A stretch of DNA of 64,000 nucleotides from JBMNQH01 sp050944035. Lineage in GTDB: Bacteria > Bacillota > Clostridia > Oscillospirales > Oscillospiraceae. The position numbers were made by a program, and so were the translations under genes. The notes below the pieces were generated by a model. The model was given only the letters and a program-made list of their open reading frames with translations, was not told the DNA's origin and ran no database searches. The stretch is from the NCBI GenBank assembly GCA_050944035.1, contig JBMNQH010000009.1, forward strand, positions 26,478 to 90,477, given 5' to 3'. Below are positions 1 to 7,862 of the stretch, piece after piece (positions within the stretch are counted from its first letter, which is position 1; every line of letters starts with the position of its first letter).

Positions 1-2
1 AC

Positions 3-311
3 ATTGTCAATGCAGTCAACAAGAAATTGCCGGAAGAAGATGTACTGTATGATCTGGCAGAGCTGTTTCGCGTATTTGGTGATTCTACCCGCATCAAAAT
101 TCTGTACGTCCTGTTTGAATCTGAGATGTGCGTCTGCGATATTGCACAGCTTCTCGGTATGAAGCAGTCTGCCATCTCGCATCAGTTGAAAAATCTTAAA
201 CAGGCTCGTTTAATCACTTCCCGCCGGGAAGGAAAATCCATCTTTTATTCACTGTCCGATAACCACGTCCGCTCCATCATCAGCCAAGGATTGGAACATA
301 TTGAAGAATAG
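3..311 (+). CDS. ArsR/SmtB-family metal-sensing repressor, 5' partial
   Basis: Winged-helix metal-responsive repressor, probably controlling the two genes behind it. The reading frame is open to the left window edge, so the true start lies outside; the TTG at 27 is only an internal candidate. The conserved segment ELFRVFGDSTRIKIL is followed by MCVCDIAQLL, the CxC (CVC) metal-site motif of CadC-type sensors. The recognition helix QSAISHQLKNLKQARL and the wing RREGKSIFYSL come next. The end GLEHIEE matches the usual C-terminus, so only the N-terminal arm is missing. By family knowledge, binding of Cd/Zn/Pb releases the protein from DNA. The next gene begins 37 bases downstream, consistent with one operon. 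Confidence 0.9.
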   Translation: MVNAVNKKLPEEDVLYDLAELFRVFGDSTRIKILYVLFESEMCVCDIAQLLGMKQSAISHQLKNLKQARLITSRREGKSIFYSLSDNHVRSIISQGLEHIEE

Positions 312-348
312 GTAGAGAATCGTTCTAAATCAAAAAAGGAGTTTAATT

Positions 349-570
349 ATGAAAAAGAAATTTAAGATGAGCAATCTGGATTGTGCAAACTGTGCTGCAA
401 AAATGGAAGCACTGATCAAGAAAATTCCCGGCGTTGTGGATGCTTCGGTCAGCTTTATGACACAGCGTCTGACATTGGAGGCCGCTGACGATGCGTTCGA
501 TGAAATTGTCAAACTGGCTGCAGATGCCTGCGCAAAAATTGATGCTGACTGCACACTTATCTTGAAGTAA
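349..570 (+). CDS. Stand-alone heavy-metal-associated (HMA) domain protein
   Basis: 73-residue ferredoxin-like metallochaperone domain. It has a strong ribosome site (AAGGAG) 8 bases before the ATG. The metal-binding loop is NLDCANCAAKME, with the paired cysteines in CANC, and the remainder follows the HMA pattern (IPGVVDASVSFMTQRLTLE). It lies 37 bases after the ArsR-type gene and 5 bases before the P-type ATPase, whose own N-terminal HMA domain is absent. I infer that it delivers Zn/Cd to that pump, replacing the usually fused domain. It is cytoplasmic, with no signal peptide. Confidence 0.88.
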   Translation: MKKKFKMSNLDCANCAAKMEALIKKIPGVVDASVSFMTQRLTLEAADDAFDEIVKLAADACAKIDADCTLILK

Positions 571-575
571 CTGCC

Positions 576-2432
576 ATGGGAAAACAATCTGTATTAAGGC
601 GGATTTTGATTTCCGCTGCCCTGTACGCAGTCCTGACTGTTTTATCTCATACCGGTGTTTTGCAAGAGGGCAGCCTGCTCGCACTTTGTTGTTTCCTTGT
701 CCCATATGGGATTGTTGGATGGGATATCCTCTATAAAGCATTCCGTAATATCAAACGGGGACAGATTTTTGACGAAAATTTTCTGATGTGCATTGCAACC
801 TTCGGTGCCTTTGGCATCGGAGAATATCCGGAAGCGGTTGCTGTAATGTTATTCTATCAGATCGGAGAATATTTCCAAAACCGTGCAGTCAATGCTTCCC
901 GCGCCTCTATCTCGGATTTGATGGACATCTATCCGGAATATGCAACCATCGAGCAAAATGGAGAACTAATCCGTGTAGACCCGAACGATTTGGAATTGGA
1001 TGATATCTATATCGTCCGTGCAGGAGAGCGTATTCCGTTGGACGGTGTCATATTAGAGGGTTCCTCTTTCCTCGACACTTCCGCCCTGACCGGTGAATCT
1101 GTACCCCGCGCCGTGGAACCTGGGGATGAAATCTACAGCGGTTGTGTTAACAGCAGCGGTTTGCTGCGGGTTCGCGTTACCAAAACCTTTGAAAACTCGA
1201 CTGCAACCAAAATCCTGGAACTGGTTGAAAATGCCAACAGCAAAAAATCCGTGACCGAAAATTTTATCACAAAGTTCGCAAAGTACTACACTCCGGTTGT
1301 TGTCATTTGTGCGTTTCTTCTGGCAGTGATTCCACCGCTCTTCTTCCACCAGGCTTGGAGTGAATGGATTCGCCGTGCATGCAGCTTCCTCGTCATCTCC
1401 TGTCCATGCGCCCTGGTGATCTCGGTTCCGCTCAGCTTTTTCGGCGGTATCGGTTCGGCTTCCCGAATCGGTGTTCTGGTCAAGGGCAGCAACTATTTTG
1501 AAATCCTCGCAAAGCTAAATACTGTAGTCTTTGATAAGACCGGGACACTGACGGAAGGCAAATTCTCCGTCAATACATTGCATGCAATCTCCGGTTCTGA
1601 AGCTGAGATGCTGGAACTCGCTGCAATGGCAGAAAGCCGCTCCTCTCATCCCATTGCAAAATCTGTTTGCGAGGCTTTCTCCGCTGAGATTGATGCCTCC
1701 CGGATCCACTCAGTCACAGAGGAAAGCGGAAAAGGACTGGTAGCAATAATCGACAACAGTTCTGTCTATGTTGGCAATGCGGCACTGATGGCGTTGCACC
1801 AGATTCCCTATACACCGTACGATGGCTACGGTACGGTGTTGTACATCGCAAAAGATCGGGAGTTGCTCGGCTATATCGTAATTGCCGACCGGATCAAAGA
1901 CGCCTCCCTTTCCGCAATTCGTTCCCTCAAGAAGGTTGGCGTCCAGCACACTGTCATGTTGACCGGCGACAACCGCTCTGTTGCAGAGGCCGTTGCGGCA
2001 GAACTCGGCATCGATGAAGTCCGTGCAGAGTTATTGCCGGGAGACAAAGTGGAAGCTGTTGAATCGCTTCTTTCACGAAACACAGAAAAACAAAAGTTGG
2101 CGTTTGTCGGTGACGGCATCAACGATGCACCGGTTTTGTCCCGCGCAGATGTTGGATTTGCGATGGGCAGCATCGGTTCCGATGCAGCAATCGAAGCTGC
2201 TGATATTGTCATCATGGATGATAATCTTGGTAAGATTGCTTCCGTTATTAAAATAGCAAATAAGACCATGCGCATTGTCATTCAGAACATTGTCTTTGCT
2301 TTGGCCGTCAAATTTCTGATCCTCGCACTCGGCGCAATGGGTCTGGCCGGTATGTGGGAAGCTGTGTTTGCAGACGTCGGTGTGGCCGTCATTGCCATCT
2401 TAAATGCCATGCGCACCCTGCGGATGCGGTAA
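576..2432 (+). CDS. Zn2+/Cd2+/Pb2+-translocating P1B-type ATPase
   Basis: 618-residue heavy-metal efflux ATPase. Seen in order: N-terminal membrane helices, the actuator motif TGES, the transmembrane metal site SCPCALV, the phosphorylation loop DKTGTLTEG, the HP dipeptide (SSHPIAK), the ATP-site TGDN, the hinge GDGINDAP, and a last helix with DVGVAVIAILNAMR. CPC plus the late Asp-x-Gly is the P1B-2 (zntA/cadA-like) signature and argues against copper. It has no N-terminal HMA domain; that function sits in the preceding gene, five bases away and probably translationally coupled. A strong terminator follows directly. Exact metal specificity cannot be read from sequence. Confidence 0.92.
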   Translation: MGKQSVLRRILISAALYAVLTVLSHTGVLQEGSLLALCCFLVPYGIVGWDILYKAFRNIKRGQIFDENFLMCIATFGAFGIGEYPEAVAVMLFYQIGEYFQNRAVNASRASISDLMDIYPEYATIEQNGELIRVDPNDLELDDIYIVRAGERIPLDGVILEGSSFLDTSALTGESVPRAVEPGDEIYSGCVNSSGLLRVRVTKTFENSTATKILELVENANSKKSVTENFITKFAKYYTPVVVICAFLLAVIPPLFFHQAWSEWIRRACSFLVISCPCALVISVPLSFFGGIGSASRIGVLVKGSNYFEILAKLNTVVFDKTGTLTEGKFSVNTLHAISGSEAEMLELAAMAESRSSHPIAKSVCEAFSAEIDASRIHSVTEESGKGLVAIIDNSSVYVGNAALMALHQIPYTPYDGYGTVLYIAKDRELLGYIVIADRIKDASLSAIRSLKKVGVQHTVMLTGDNRSVAEAVAAELGIDEVRAELLPGDKVEAVESLLSRNTEKQKLAFVGDGINDAPVLSRADVGFAMGSIGSDAAIEAADIVIMDDNLGKIASVIKIANKTMRIVIQNIVFALAVKFLILALGAMGLAGMWEAVFADVGVAVIAILNAMRTLRMR

Positions 2433-2450
2433 GGCAACTATTTTGTAAAA

Positions 2451-2486
2451 AAGCGAAGAAGAACAGCTGTTCTTCTTCGCTTTTTT
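2451..2486 (+). terminator. Rho-independent terminator after the metal ATPase
   Basis: Perfect hairpin with arms AAGCGAAGAAGAACAG / CTGTTCTTCTTCGCTT followed by a T-run. A-residues on the left let it also serve the minus-strand gene that ends at 2493. Confidence 0.9.
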
Positions 2487-2492
2487 ATATAC

Positions 2493-3107
2493 TCATAATG
2501 TGATCCAGTCATCCTCCAAAATTCTTTTGTCGCCGCCGTAATTGTCCACACAGATATACACCCCATTCTCATAGCCTCCTGCGGTTGCAACCCGATAAGT
2601 GGAATAATATAAGCTGGAGGTCGTTTCCGAACAAATTTGCAGCACCTTGCCTGTAAATTTTACATACTCTCCCTCATACTGATCTGGTGTTCTCGATAAA
2701 TTGTCATAGGAAATGCTCTGACAGCGGCTCTTATAAAGTGCCTTCAGTTCTTCTTCGCTCATAGAAAACTTTTCTTCCTCAACTACGGTCTCACAAATTG
2801 TGCACGTTTTTACCCGTGTTCCCTCTGTCTCCTCTGTTGGCACTTCCGTTACAACCCAATCCCCTGCTATATGCTCCTTTAAAGCACGCTCCCGTTCTGT
2901 CATCTCATTACAGGTAGAACAAAGGCCGGACTCCAGTCCTGTTTCTGTACAGGTCGAATCCCGAACAATCGTCCAATCTGTAACGGTATGCCCCAAAGCC
3001 TCCCCTTCTGTTTTCCCACATTCTTTACAGGTTTTTGCCTCGGTGCATGTCGCTTCATTCCAGATATACGAATGCCCACACGCTGATAGCAAAACAGATA
3101 TTACCAT
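2493..3107 (-). CDS. Cys-rich putative lipoprotein, probably decayed
   Basis: About 204 residues from the only ATG after the upstream terminator. A short hydrophobic stretch ends in a lipobox-like LLSAC, suggesting a surface lipoprotein, but the charged n-region is missing and no good ribosome site precedes the ATG. The middle contains repeated CxxC modules of the type 'GHT..W......TCTETGLESGLCSTC', found in many secreted clostridial proteins. The end (NLSRTPDQYEGEYVKFTGKVLQ and RVATAGGYENGVYIC) resembles an OB-like domain that normally continues about 25-30 residues past the point where this protein stops (EDDWITL). It looks truncated at both ends; possibly a pseudogene. Function unknown. 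Confidence 0.55.
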   Translation of the reverse strand: MVISVLLSACGHSYIWNEATCTEAKTCKECGKTEGEALGHTVTDWTIVRDSTCTETGLESGLCSTCNEMTERERALKEHIAGDWVVTEVPTEETEGTRVKTCTICETVVEEEKFSMSEEELKALYKSRCQSISYDNLSRTPDQYEGEYVKFTGKVLQICSETTSSLYYSTYRVATAGGYENGVYICVDNYGGDKRILEDDWITL

Positions 3108-3193
3108 CCCGAATAAAAAATTTTTTTCTACGCCAGAATTCGATGCATTGGAGCAGGAAATAAAATAGACCGTTACCTGATACCCCCCCAACC

Positions 3194-3232
3194 AAAAAAC
3201 AGCCCCTGTACCACATGTGGTACAGGGGCTGT
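3194..3232 (-). terminator. Terminator of the efp-CD1247 transcript
   Basis: Hairpin with 17-base perfect arms (ACAGCCCCTGTACCACA / TGTGGTACAGGGGCTGT), read on the minus strand and ending in a T-run. It separates the acidic-protein gene upstream from the decayed lipoprotein gene. Confidence 0.88.
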
Positions 3233-3262
3233 TCTCATACAACGGAGATGGCAGTGCCGAGA

Positions 3263-3751
3263 TTATTCCGCAGCTTCCTCTGCATCTTCTTCCTCTTCTT
3301 CGTCCTCGATATCTTCAATGCTGTCGAGATCGAAGTCGAGCTTGCTGCCGCAGTTGGGACATTCGATGGAACCAAGCTCCAGAACGTCCTCATCAATTGT
3401 GATGGTGTTCTCACAGGCAGGGCATTCCACTTCATAGAAAACGGGATCTTCGTCATCTTCGCTCTCTTCGTAGTCTTCACAGCCCTCGCAAAGCATACAT
3501 GGATCTTCGTCATCGTCCTCATCATCACCGTAGAAATCATCTTCGATGATATCCAGATCCTCATTGATGGCGTCAATTTCTTCCCAAACATCCAAGTTGT
3601 TGTCCTCAAGATCTTCAAGGTCAGCAGCGATGTCGGAAAGGACGTCCAGGATACCGGAAAACATTCTGCCCTTTTTGGATTCGGGATCAAATGCCATTCC
3701 TTCTGCAAGGCCCTTTAGATATGCGACTTTTTCACCGATGGTCATATTCAT
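3263..3751 (-). CDS. CD1247-type acidic zinc-ribbon protein
   Basis: 162-residue protein. The N-terminal helical part (TIGEKVAYLKGLAEGM, then SGILDVLSDIAADLEDLE) matches the conserved 'CD1247 N-terminal domain' family of Clostridia. It is followed by long Asp/Glu-rich stretches, a cysteine cluster (CMLCEGC) and a C-terminal zinc-ribbon (CPAC ... CPNC) before an acidic tail. Start: ATG preceded by GGAGGG (TAGGAGGGTATGA). It lies 49 bases after efp in the same direction, a pairing I recall from other Clostridia. Role unknown; the acidity and zinc ribbon suggest binding of a basic partner or nucleic-acid machinery, but that is conjecture. Confidence 0.8.
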   Translation of the reverse strand: MNMTIGEKVAYLKGLAEGMAFDPESKKGRMFSGILDVLSDIAADLEDLEDNNLDVWEEIDAINEDLDIIEDDFYGDDEDDDEDPCMLCEGCEDYEESEDDEDPVFYEVECPACENTITIDEDVLELGSIECPNCGSKLDFDLDSIEDIEDEEEEEDAEEAAE

Positions 3752-3800
3752 ACCCTCCTATTCCATCCTCTTTCCGGTGCGGATTCTCTGTAGCAGTGGA

Positions 3801-4364
3801 TTAACCTTTTGCTCTTTCCAGATATTCGCCGGTACGGGTGTCAATCTTGATGCGGTCGCCAGTGCTGATGAAGAGCGGTACGCGTACTTCTGCACCGGTT
3901 TCCAGTGTTGCGGGTTTGGTAACGTTCGTAGCAGTGTTGCCAGCGAAGCCAGGCTCAGTCTCTGTGACCTCAAGCTCCACAAAGTTGGGGGGATCAACAG
4001 CAAAAACTTTACCTTTGAAGGAACTGATGGTGCAAACCATGTTCTCTGTGACAAAACGGAAGCTGTCATTCAAAATGTCTGCTTCGATCGGCTCCAGCTC
4101 ATAGGTTTCATTATCCATGAAATAATACAGATCACCGTCATTGTAACTATATTCCATGCTTCTGCGCTCGACGTATGCGTTTTCAAACTTGTCTGTAGGG
4201 CTGAAGGAAGTTTCAACAACAGCACCTGTGATGACGTTCTTCATTTTGGTGCGGACAAATGCAGCGCCCTTACCAGGCTTAACATGCTGGAATTCAACAA
4301 CCTGCATGACCTTACCATCCATTTCAAAGGTAACGCCATTTCTGAATTCACCTGCAGAAATCAT
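3801..4364 (-). CDS. efp: Translation elongation factor P
   Basis: 187 residues, normal EF-P length. EF-P binds between the P and E sites of the ribosome and relieves stalling at polyproline stretches. Seen: SAGEFRNGVTFEMDGKVMQVVEFQHVKPGKGAAFVR with the apical loop KPGKGAAF (Lys is the residue modified in other bacteria), and the C-terminal OB domain ending VPLFISTGDRIKIDTRTGEYLER. The start is the ATG at 4364 because CAGGAGGAAACC precedes it; an upstream in-frame ATG has no ribosome site. Transcribed with the acidic CD1247-type gene. Confidence 0.96.
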   Translation of the reverse strand: MISAGEFRNGVTFEMDGKVMQVVEFQHVKPGKGAAFVRTKMKNVITGAVVETSFSPTDKFENAYVERRSMEYSYNDGDLYYFMDNETYELEPIEADILNDSFRFVTENMVCTISSFKGKVFAVDPPNFVELEVTETEPGFAGNTATNVTKPATLETGAEVRVPLFISTGDRIKIDTRTGEYLERAKG

Positions 4365-4423
4365 AAAAGGTTTCCTCCTGTATCTGAAATAAATTGTTGC
4401 ACAACTACTATACAATCATCGAT

Positions 4424-4452
4424 ATTTTACACTATACGCAATGTTTTGGCAA
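4424..4452 (-). promoter_or_regulatory. Candidate sigma-A promoter for efp
   Basis: On the minus strand TTGCCA, a 17-base spacer and TAAAAT stand about 60 bases before the efp start codon. Sequence match only. Confidence 0.55.
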
Positions 4453-4535
4453 GAAAGATTTCATTTTTTCCTTTCTATTGTTTGCAGGATTTGAAAAATT
4501 TTCCTTTCTTAACATTTTTTATTGCTTTTGGCAGA

Positions 4536-5060
4536 CTACCCGTTCTTACGAAGCTTTCGTACATATTCCCGAATTCGGTAAGCCAGACGAAACGGGAATT
4601 CCGCCCAATATCGAAGGGCTAACAGAGGATTTCTGGTAATACAGATTGGCTTCACCACAATAGCTGTCATGTTGGCACGCCTGGCACACAAGGTATCGGT
4701 ATAGATTTGATCTCCCATCAATGCAGCTGCATCACGGTCGATGCCTTTTTCCTGCAACACCCGTTCCAGCACTCTGGTATTGGGTTTCTTTGCACGATTG
4801 ACATAGTCAATGCCCAATGCTTTTGCGAAAATTGCAGGACGTTCCCCTTTATTATTTGATAAAATAAACAATTCAATTCCAGCCTGCTGGAAACGATGAA
4901 TCCAATCAAGAAGCGCCGGGGTCGGCTCATGCAGATGGTAAGGTGACATTGTATTATCCAAATCCAACATCAGCATGGATTTTCCCATATCTTGAAAACG
5001 CTCCGGCGTCAGGTCATAGATTGTATTCAGCATCAAGCTGGGTATTGGAAGTTTGCTCAT
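4536..5060 (-). CDS. YqeG-family HAD phosphatase (subclass IIIA)
   Basis: 174 residues. HAD motif I is DLDNTMSPYH, with the two Asp residues in the DxD arrangement. Motif II is the Ser in LFILSNNKG, a Lys lies in NRAKKPNTRVLE, and motif III is MGDQIYTDTLCARR. These fit the YqeG family of cytoplasmic phosphatases; PGP phosphatase activity has been proposed for relatives, but the substrate here is unproven. The start ATG follows an AGGG-type site. It sits between efp (downstream) and comEA (upstream, 75 bases), all on the minus strand, possibly read from comEA. Confidence 0.88.
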   Translation of the reverse strand: MSKLPIPSLMLNTIYDLTPERFQDMGKSMLMLDLDNTMSPYHLHEPTPALLDWIHRFQQAGIELFILSNNKGERPAIFAKALGIDYVNRAKKPNTRVLERVLQEKGIDRDAAALMGDQIYTDTLCARRANMTAIVVKPICITRNPLLALRYWAEFPFRLAYRIREYVRKLRKNG

Positions 5061-5135
5061 CTAAAGCCCTCCATATCTGTTCAATACAGACGCTTTCTTT
5101 CTATTTATTTTATAATGAATGACAGTGCGAGGAAC

Positions 5136-5600
5136 TCATCCCTCTGTGACACAGATTTTGTCTTTGATCTCTGCGAATCTGCCACCGGCAATTCCCTTGA
5201 CATTCATAATTTCCTCAATGGAAGAGAAACCGCCGTGTTCTTCGCGATATGCAATAATTCGTTCGGCCAACACATCGCCAATCCCGGGCAACTGTTTGAG
5301 TTGTTCTGCATCGGCTGTATTCAAATCGACCAAGCCCTCTGCACTCGTTGCAACATCTGATGACATTGCATCGGACTTCATTGTATTCTGTTCTTCTGCG
5401 TCAGGCTCCACGGTCTCCGTATCTGACGCTGTCTGATTCAATGTTGTAGATTGCTCCGACTCCATCGAGACAATATCACTGGCTGGCATGATAGAAACCG
5501 TATTGTTGCCATGTCGCACATGTATCTGATATCCAGCCAGACCAAGCAAAAACAACCCTGTCACAGCGATGGAAATCCATTCCGCTTTTCTTAGTTTCAC
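5136..5600 (-). CDS. ComEA-like helix-hairpin-helix DNA-binding protein
   Basis: 154 residues from a GTG start at 5600, chosen because GGAGGG stands 6 bases upstream; the longer frame has no ribosome site. An N-terminal membrane anchor (WISIAVTGLFLLGLAGY) is followed by about 60 residues of acidic Ser/Thr-rich linker. The double helix-hairpin-helix VDLNTADAEQLKQLPGIGDVLAERII ... GGFSSIEEIMNVKGIA comes last. This is the ComEA layout for binding incoming dsDNA outside the membrane during transformation, but the SLBB domain usual between anchor and HhH is missing. No comEC/comEB is adjacent, so competence cannot be claimed from this gene alone. Divergent from the S11-like gene at 5719. Confidence 0.82.
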   Translation of the reverse strand: MKLRKAEWISIAVTGLFLLGLAGYQIHVRHGNNTVSIMPASDIVSMESEQSTTLNQTASDTETVEPDAEEQNTMKSDAMSSDVATSAEGLVDLNTADAEQLKQLPGIGDVLAERIIAYREEHGGFSSIEEIMNVKGIAGGRFAEIKDKICVTEG

Positions 5601-5718
5601 GCCTTTCCCTCCATCCCAACAGGAGATTTCTATTGCGTTCCGACTTTTTTCTTCGTATAATAAAAGATGCTCTAAAATACTTTGCAGCTTATCATACCAT
5701 ACTTTTCTGGAGAAGAAC

Positions 5719-7173
5719 ATGAAAAATTTAAAGTTTTATTCCATATTGCTGGTGCTTTGTTTCATTGCAACTTTTCTTTTTGTGCCCACAGCACAGGCAC
5801 TTGCAGATCCGGAAGTCGAAGCGGAGGCCGTTTATCTCATCGATATCGGCACACAACAGGTACTTTATTCTAAAAATGCCGATCAATCCATTGATTCCGA
5901 CCATCTTCCATATATTGCAACTGTTCTGCTCACAATTGAAGCCATCGATCACGGTGATATCTCCCAGTATGACGCGTTCGTCGTCCCTGAGGACTTTGAC
6001 AAGGAGCTTGACGATAACAGCAAACGTTGCGGACTCATCGCCGGAGAAACTGTAACAGTGGAAAGCCTGTTGTACTGTACTCTGCTGGAACAGGCCGATG
6101 ATGCCTGCAATGTTCTGGCCTATGCCGTTGCCGGCAGCGCTGCAAAATTCGTAGAACAGATGAACGATTATGCTGAAAAATCCGGCTGTACTGATACGTT
6201 GTTTTCCTCTCCGAATGGTCATACCGGCAACCAGCACAATACGACAGCCAAAGATACTGCACTTTTTTTAGAGGTGGCACTCTCTCATCCTCTTTTCCGG
6301 GAAATTGCCACAACAGAAGTTTACGATCTTCCCGAAACGGATAAAAACAGCAGCCGCACCATTGTAGGCGATAATGCTTTTACTTCTTCACTGGATCCAG
6401 ATTACTATCCTTATGCATCATTTTCCACTGCTTCTTTGAAAGAAACCTCTATTTTTGCTACCGCAGTTAAAGATGATATCGCATTACTCGCCATTGTATT
6501 CGACACAGACAGCGGAGCCTGCTACAGCACTGCTGCCACGTTATTCGATTGGGTATTCCAGCATTTTCAATACTCTGATGTCCTAACAACAAAAGACATC
6601 ATTACGGAAGAAAAAATCAGCATGGCCAGCGAGAATAAAACAGTAAAGCTTCGTCCGGCTCAATCCATCGCTCTCCTTATTCCCAACAAGGAAACCATGA
6701 ATTTTGATTTGCAGTACACCTGTTATGAGAAACAGCTCACCGCACCCATCTCGGTTGGAACAGTTCTTGGTGAGGTACGCGTTTTACACAACGGAGTCAT
6801 TTACGGCAGCACCAGTCTGGTAGCAGCAAACGCTGTTTCTCGCTCAGAAAAACTTTTTATTCGCTCTCAACTTCTTTCCACATTGCTTCGCCCAGCAGTT
6901 CTGATTATCGTTGCAGTGATACTGATCCTGCTCATTCTCTATATTCTGTCGGTTGTCCGCTATCGCAAACGTAGGCGAGCCTATCTACGCTATAAAAATA
7001 CAATGATCGGTGCCGATGGGGAACATAAAACACCCAGCGCTGTTATTGCAGAGGTCTCTTCGGATTCGCCTATGACTCCGGAAACATCAAAATCCGAACC
7101 ACTTGCTGCAGAATTCAATAAGGTTCCCAAACGGGATCTTGACGACCTCAACGATCTTTTTAAAGACCTATGA
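5719..7173 (+). CDS. Inactive S11-type D-Ala-D-Ala carboxypeptidase homologue
   Basis: 484 residues. A signal peptide (LLVLCFIATFLFVPTAQA) is followed by a full PBP5/DacF-like fold (VYLIDIGTQQVLYSKNADQ, VESLLYCTLLEQADDACNVLA, SSPNGHTGNQHNTTAKD). There is a PBP5-C-like beta domain (KTVKLRPAQSIALLIPNKE), a C-terminal membrane helix near residues 394-418 and a basic cytoplasmic tail. All three penicillin-binding motifs are replaced. SxxK aligns with HLPY (62-65), SxN with QAD (125-127), and no KTG is present where expected (around SFSTAS). It therefore looks like a pseudo-enzyme, perhaps a peptidoglycan-binding or scaffold protein. Start chosen for GGAGAAGAAC before the ATG. It overlaps the next gene by four bases. 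Confidence 0.85.
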   Translation: MKNLKFYSILLVLCFIATFLFVPTAQALADPEVEAEAVYLIDIGTQQVLYSKNADQSIDSDHLPYIATVLLTIEAIDHGDISQYDAFVVPEDFDKELDDNSKRCGLIAGETVTVESLLYCTLLEQADDACNVLAYAVAGSAAKFVEQMNDYAEKSGCTDTLFSSPNGHTGNQHNTTAKDTALFLEVALSHPLFREIATTEVYDLPETDKNSSRTIVGDNAFTSSLDPDYYPYASFSTASLKETSIFATAVKDDIALLAIVFDTDSGACYSTAATLFDWVFQHFQYSDVLTTKDIITEEKISMASENKTVKLRPAQSIALLIPNKETMNFDLQYTCYEKQLTAPISVGTVLGEVRVLHNGVIYGSTSLVAANAVSRSEKLFIRSQLLSTLLRPAVLIIVAVILILLILYILSVVRYRKRRRAYLRYKNTMIGADGEHKTPSAVIAEVSSDSPMTPETSKSEPLAAEFNKVPKRDLDDLNDLFKDL

Positions 7174-7808
7174 CCTGTCACATTTTTTTTACAGACATTC
7201 GCTTACTTGCCGATCGGTTTGAACAGGGCTGTGCATTGCTTCCGGCTACACGACAGAAACGCATTTCCCGTTGTAAACCGGAGACTGCACGGCTACAGTT
7301 GCTTACCGCAGGACTTTTGCTCCGTAAGGTTCTCTCAATTACGACGGATACGCAGTTGCTTTATACACCGTCTGGAAAGCCTTACCTGCAACAAGGTCCG
7401 TGCTTCAACCTGTCCCATAGCGGCAATCTTGCTGCACTGGCAGTAGATAACGCTCCAATTGGCCTTGATCTGCAGGAAATGACAAAGACATTTTATTCTG
7501 GCGTTGCCTCCCGGTATTTCAAAGCGGAGGAAATTGCATGGATGCAGGATCTTCCAGACCGCTTTTTTTGGCTTTGGACACGAAAAGAAAGTGTTATTAA
7601 GTCGTTAGGGCTCGGTTTATCCTCTCTTCTCACTGCTTCTTTTTCTGTACTGGAAGATAACATTGCAATGAACGGCACACCATTGTACCTCTCTTCTCAA
7701 ATACTTGATCGCACTACACTTTCTCTCGCCTCGCAATCGCCGTTATTCTCCTCTCCTCGTCTGATTTCACTCTCCGCAGAACAACTTCTTGATTCTGCTC
7801 CCATTTAA
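7170..7808 (+). CDS. Sfp-type 4'-phosphopantetheinyl transferase
   Basis: 212 residues. Transfers the phosphopantetheine arm of CoA to a Ser of carrier proteins. Seen: substrate loop TPSGKPYLQQGPCFNLSHSG, Mg-binding Asp in APIGLDLQEM, and FFWLWTRKESVIKSLGLGL, matching the family WxxKEaxxK block. It is shorter than Sfp (about 225 residues) but has all core motifs. Its ATG overlaps the stop of the S11-like gene (ATGA), so the two are co-translated. No PKS, NRPS or acyl-carrier gene is in the window, so the carrier protein is unknown. A bidirectional terminator follows. Confidence 0.9.
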   Translation: MTCHIFFTDIRLLADRFEQGCALLPATRQKRISRCKPETARLQLLTAGLLLRKVLSITTDTQLLYTPSGKPYLQQGPCFNLSHSGNLAALAVDNAPIGLDLQEMTKTFYSGVASRYFKAEEIAWMQDLPDRFFWLWTRKESVIKSLGLGLSSLLTASFSVLEDNIAMNGTPLYLSSQILDRTTLSLASQSPLFSSPRLISLSAEQLLDSAPI

Positions 7809-7816
7809 ATTACAAC

Positions 7817-7856
7817 GAAAAAGCACCCCGAAAACGACTTCCGGGGTGCTTTTTTA
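7817..7856. terminator. Bidirectional terminator between convergent genes
   Basis: Arms AAGCACCCCG / CGGGGTGCTT flanked by A-run left and T-run right, between the phosphopantetheinyl transferase (+) and the DUF1015 gene (-). Confidence 0.9.
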
Positions 7857-7862
7857 TTTCTC

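Noticed and set aside
3546..4622. Plus-strand open frame of 358 codons opposite efp
   Set aside because: Antisense to EF-P and the CD1247-type protein, both with ribosome sites and motifs.
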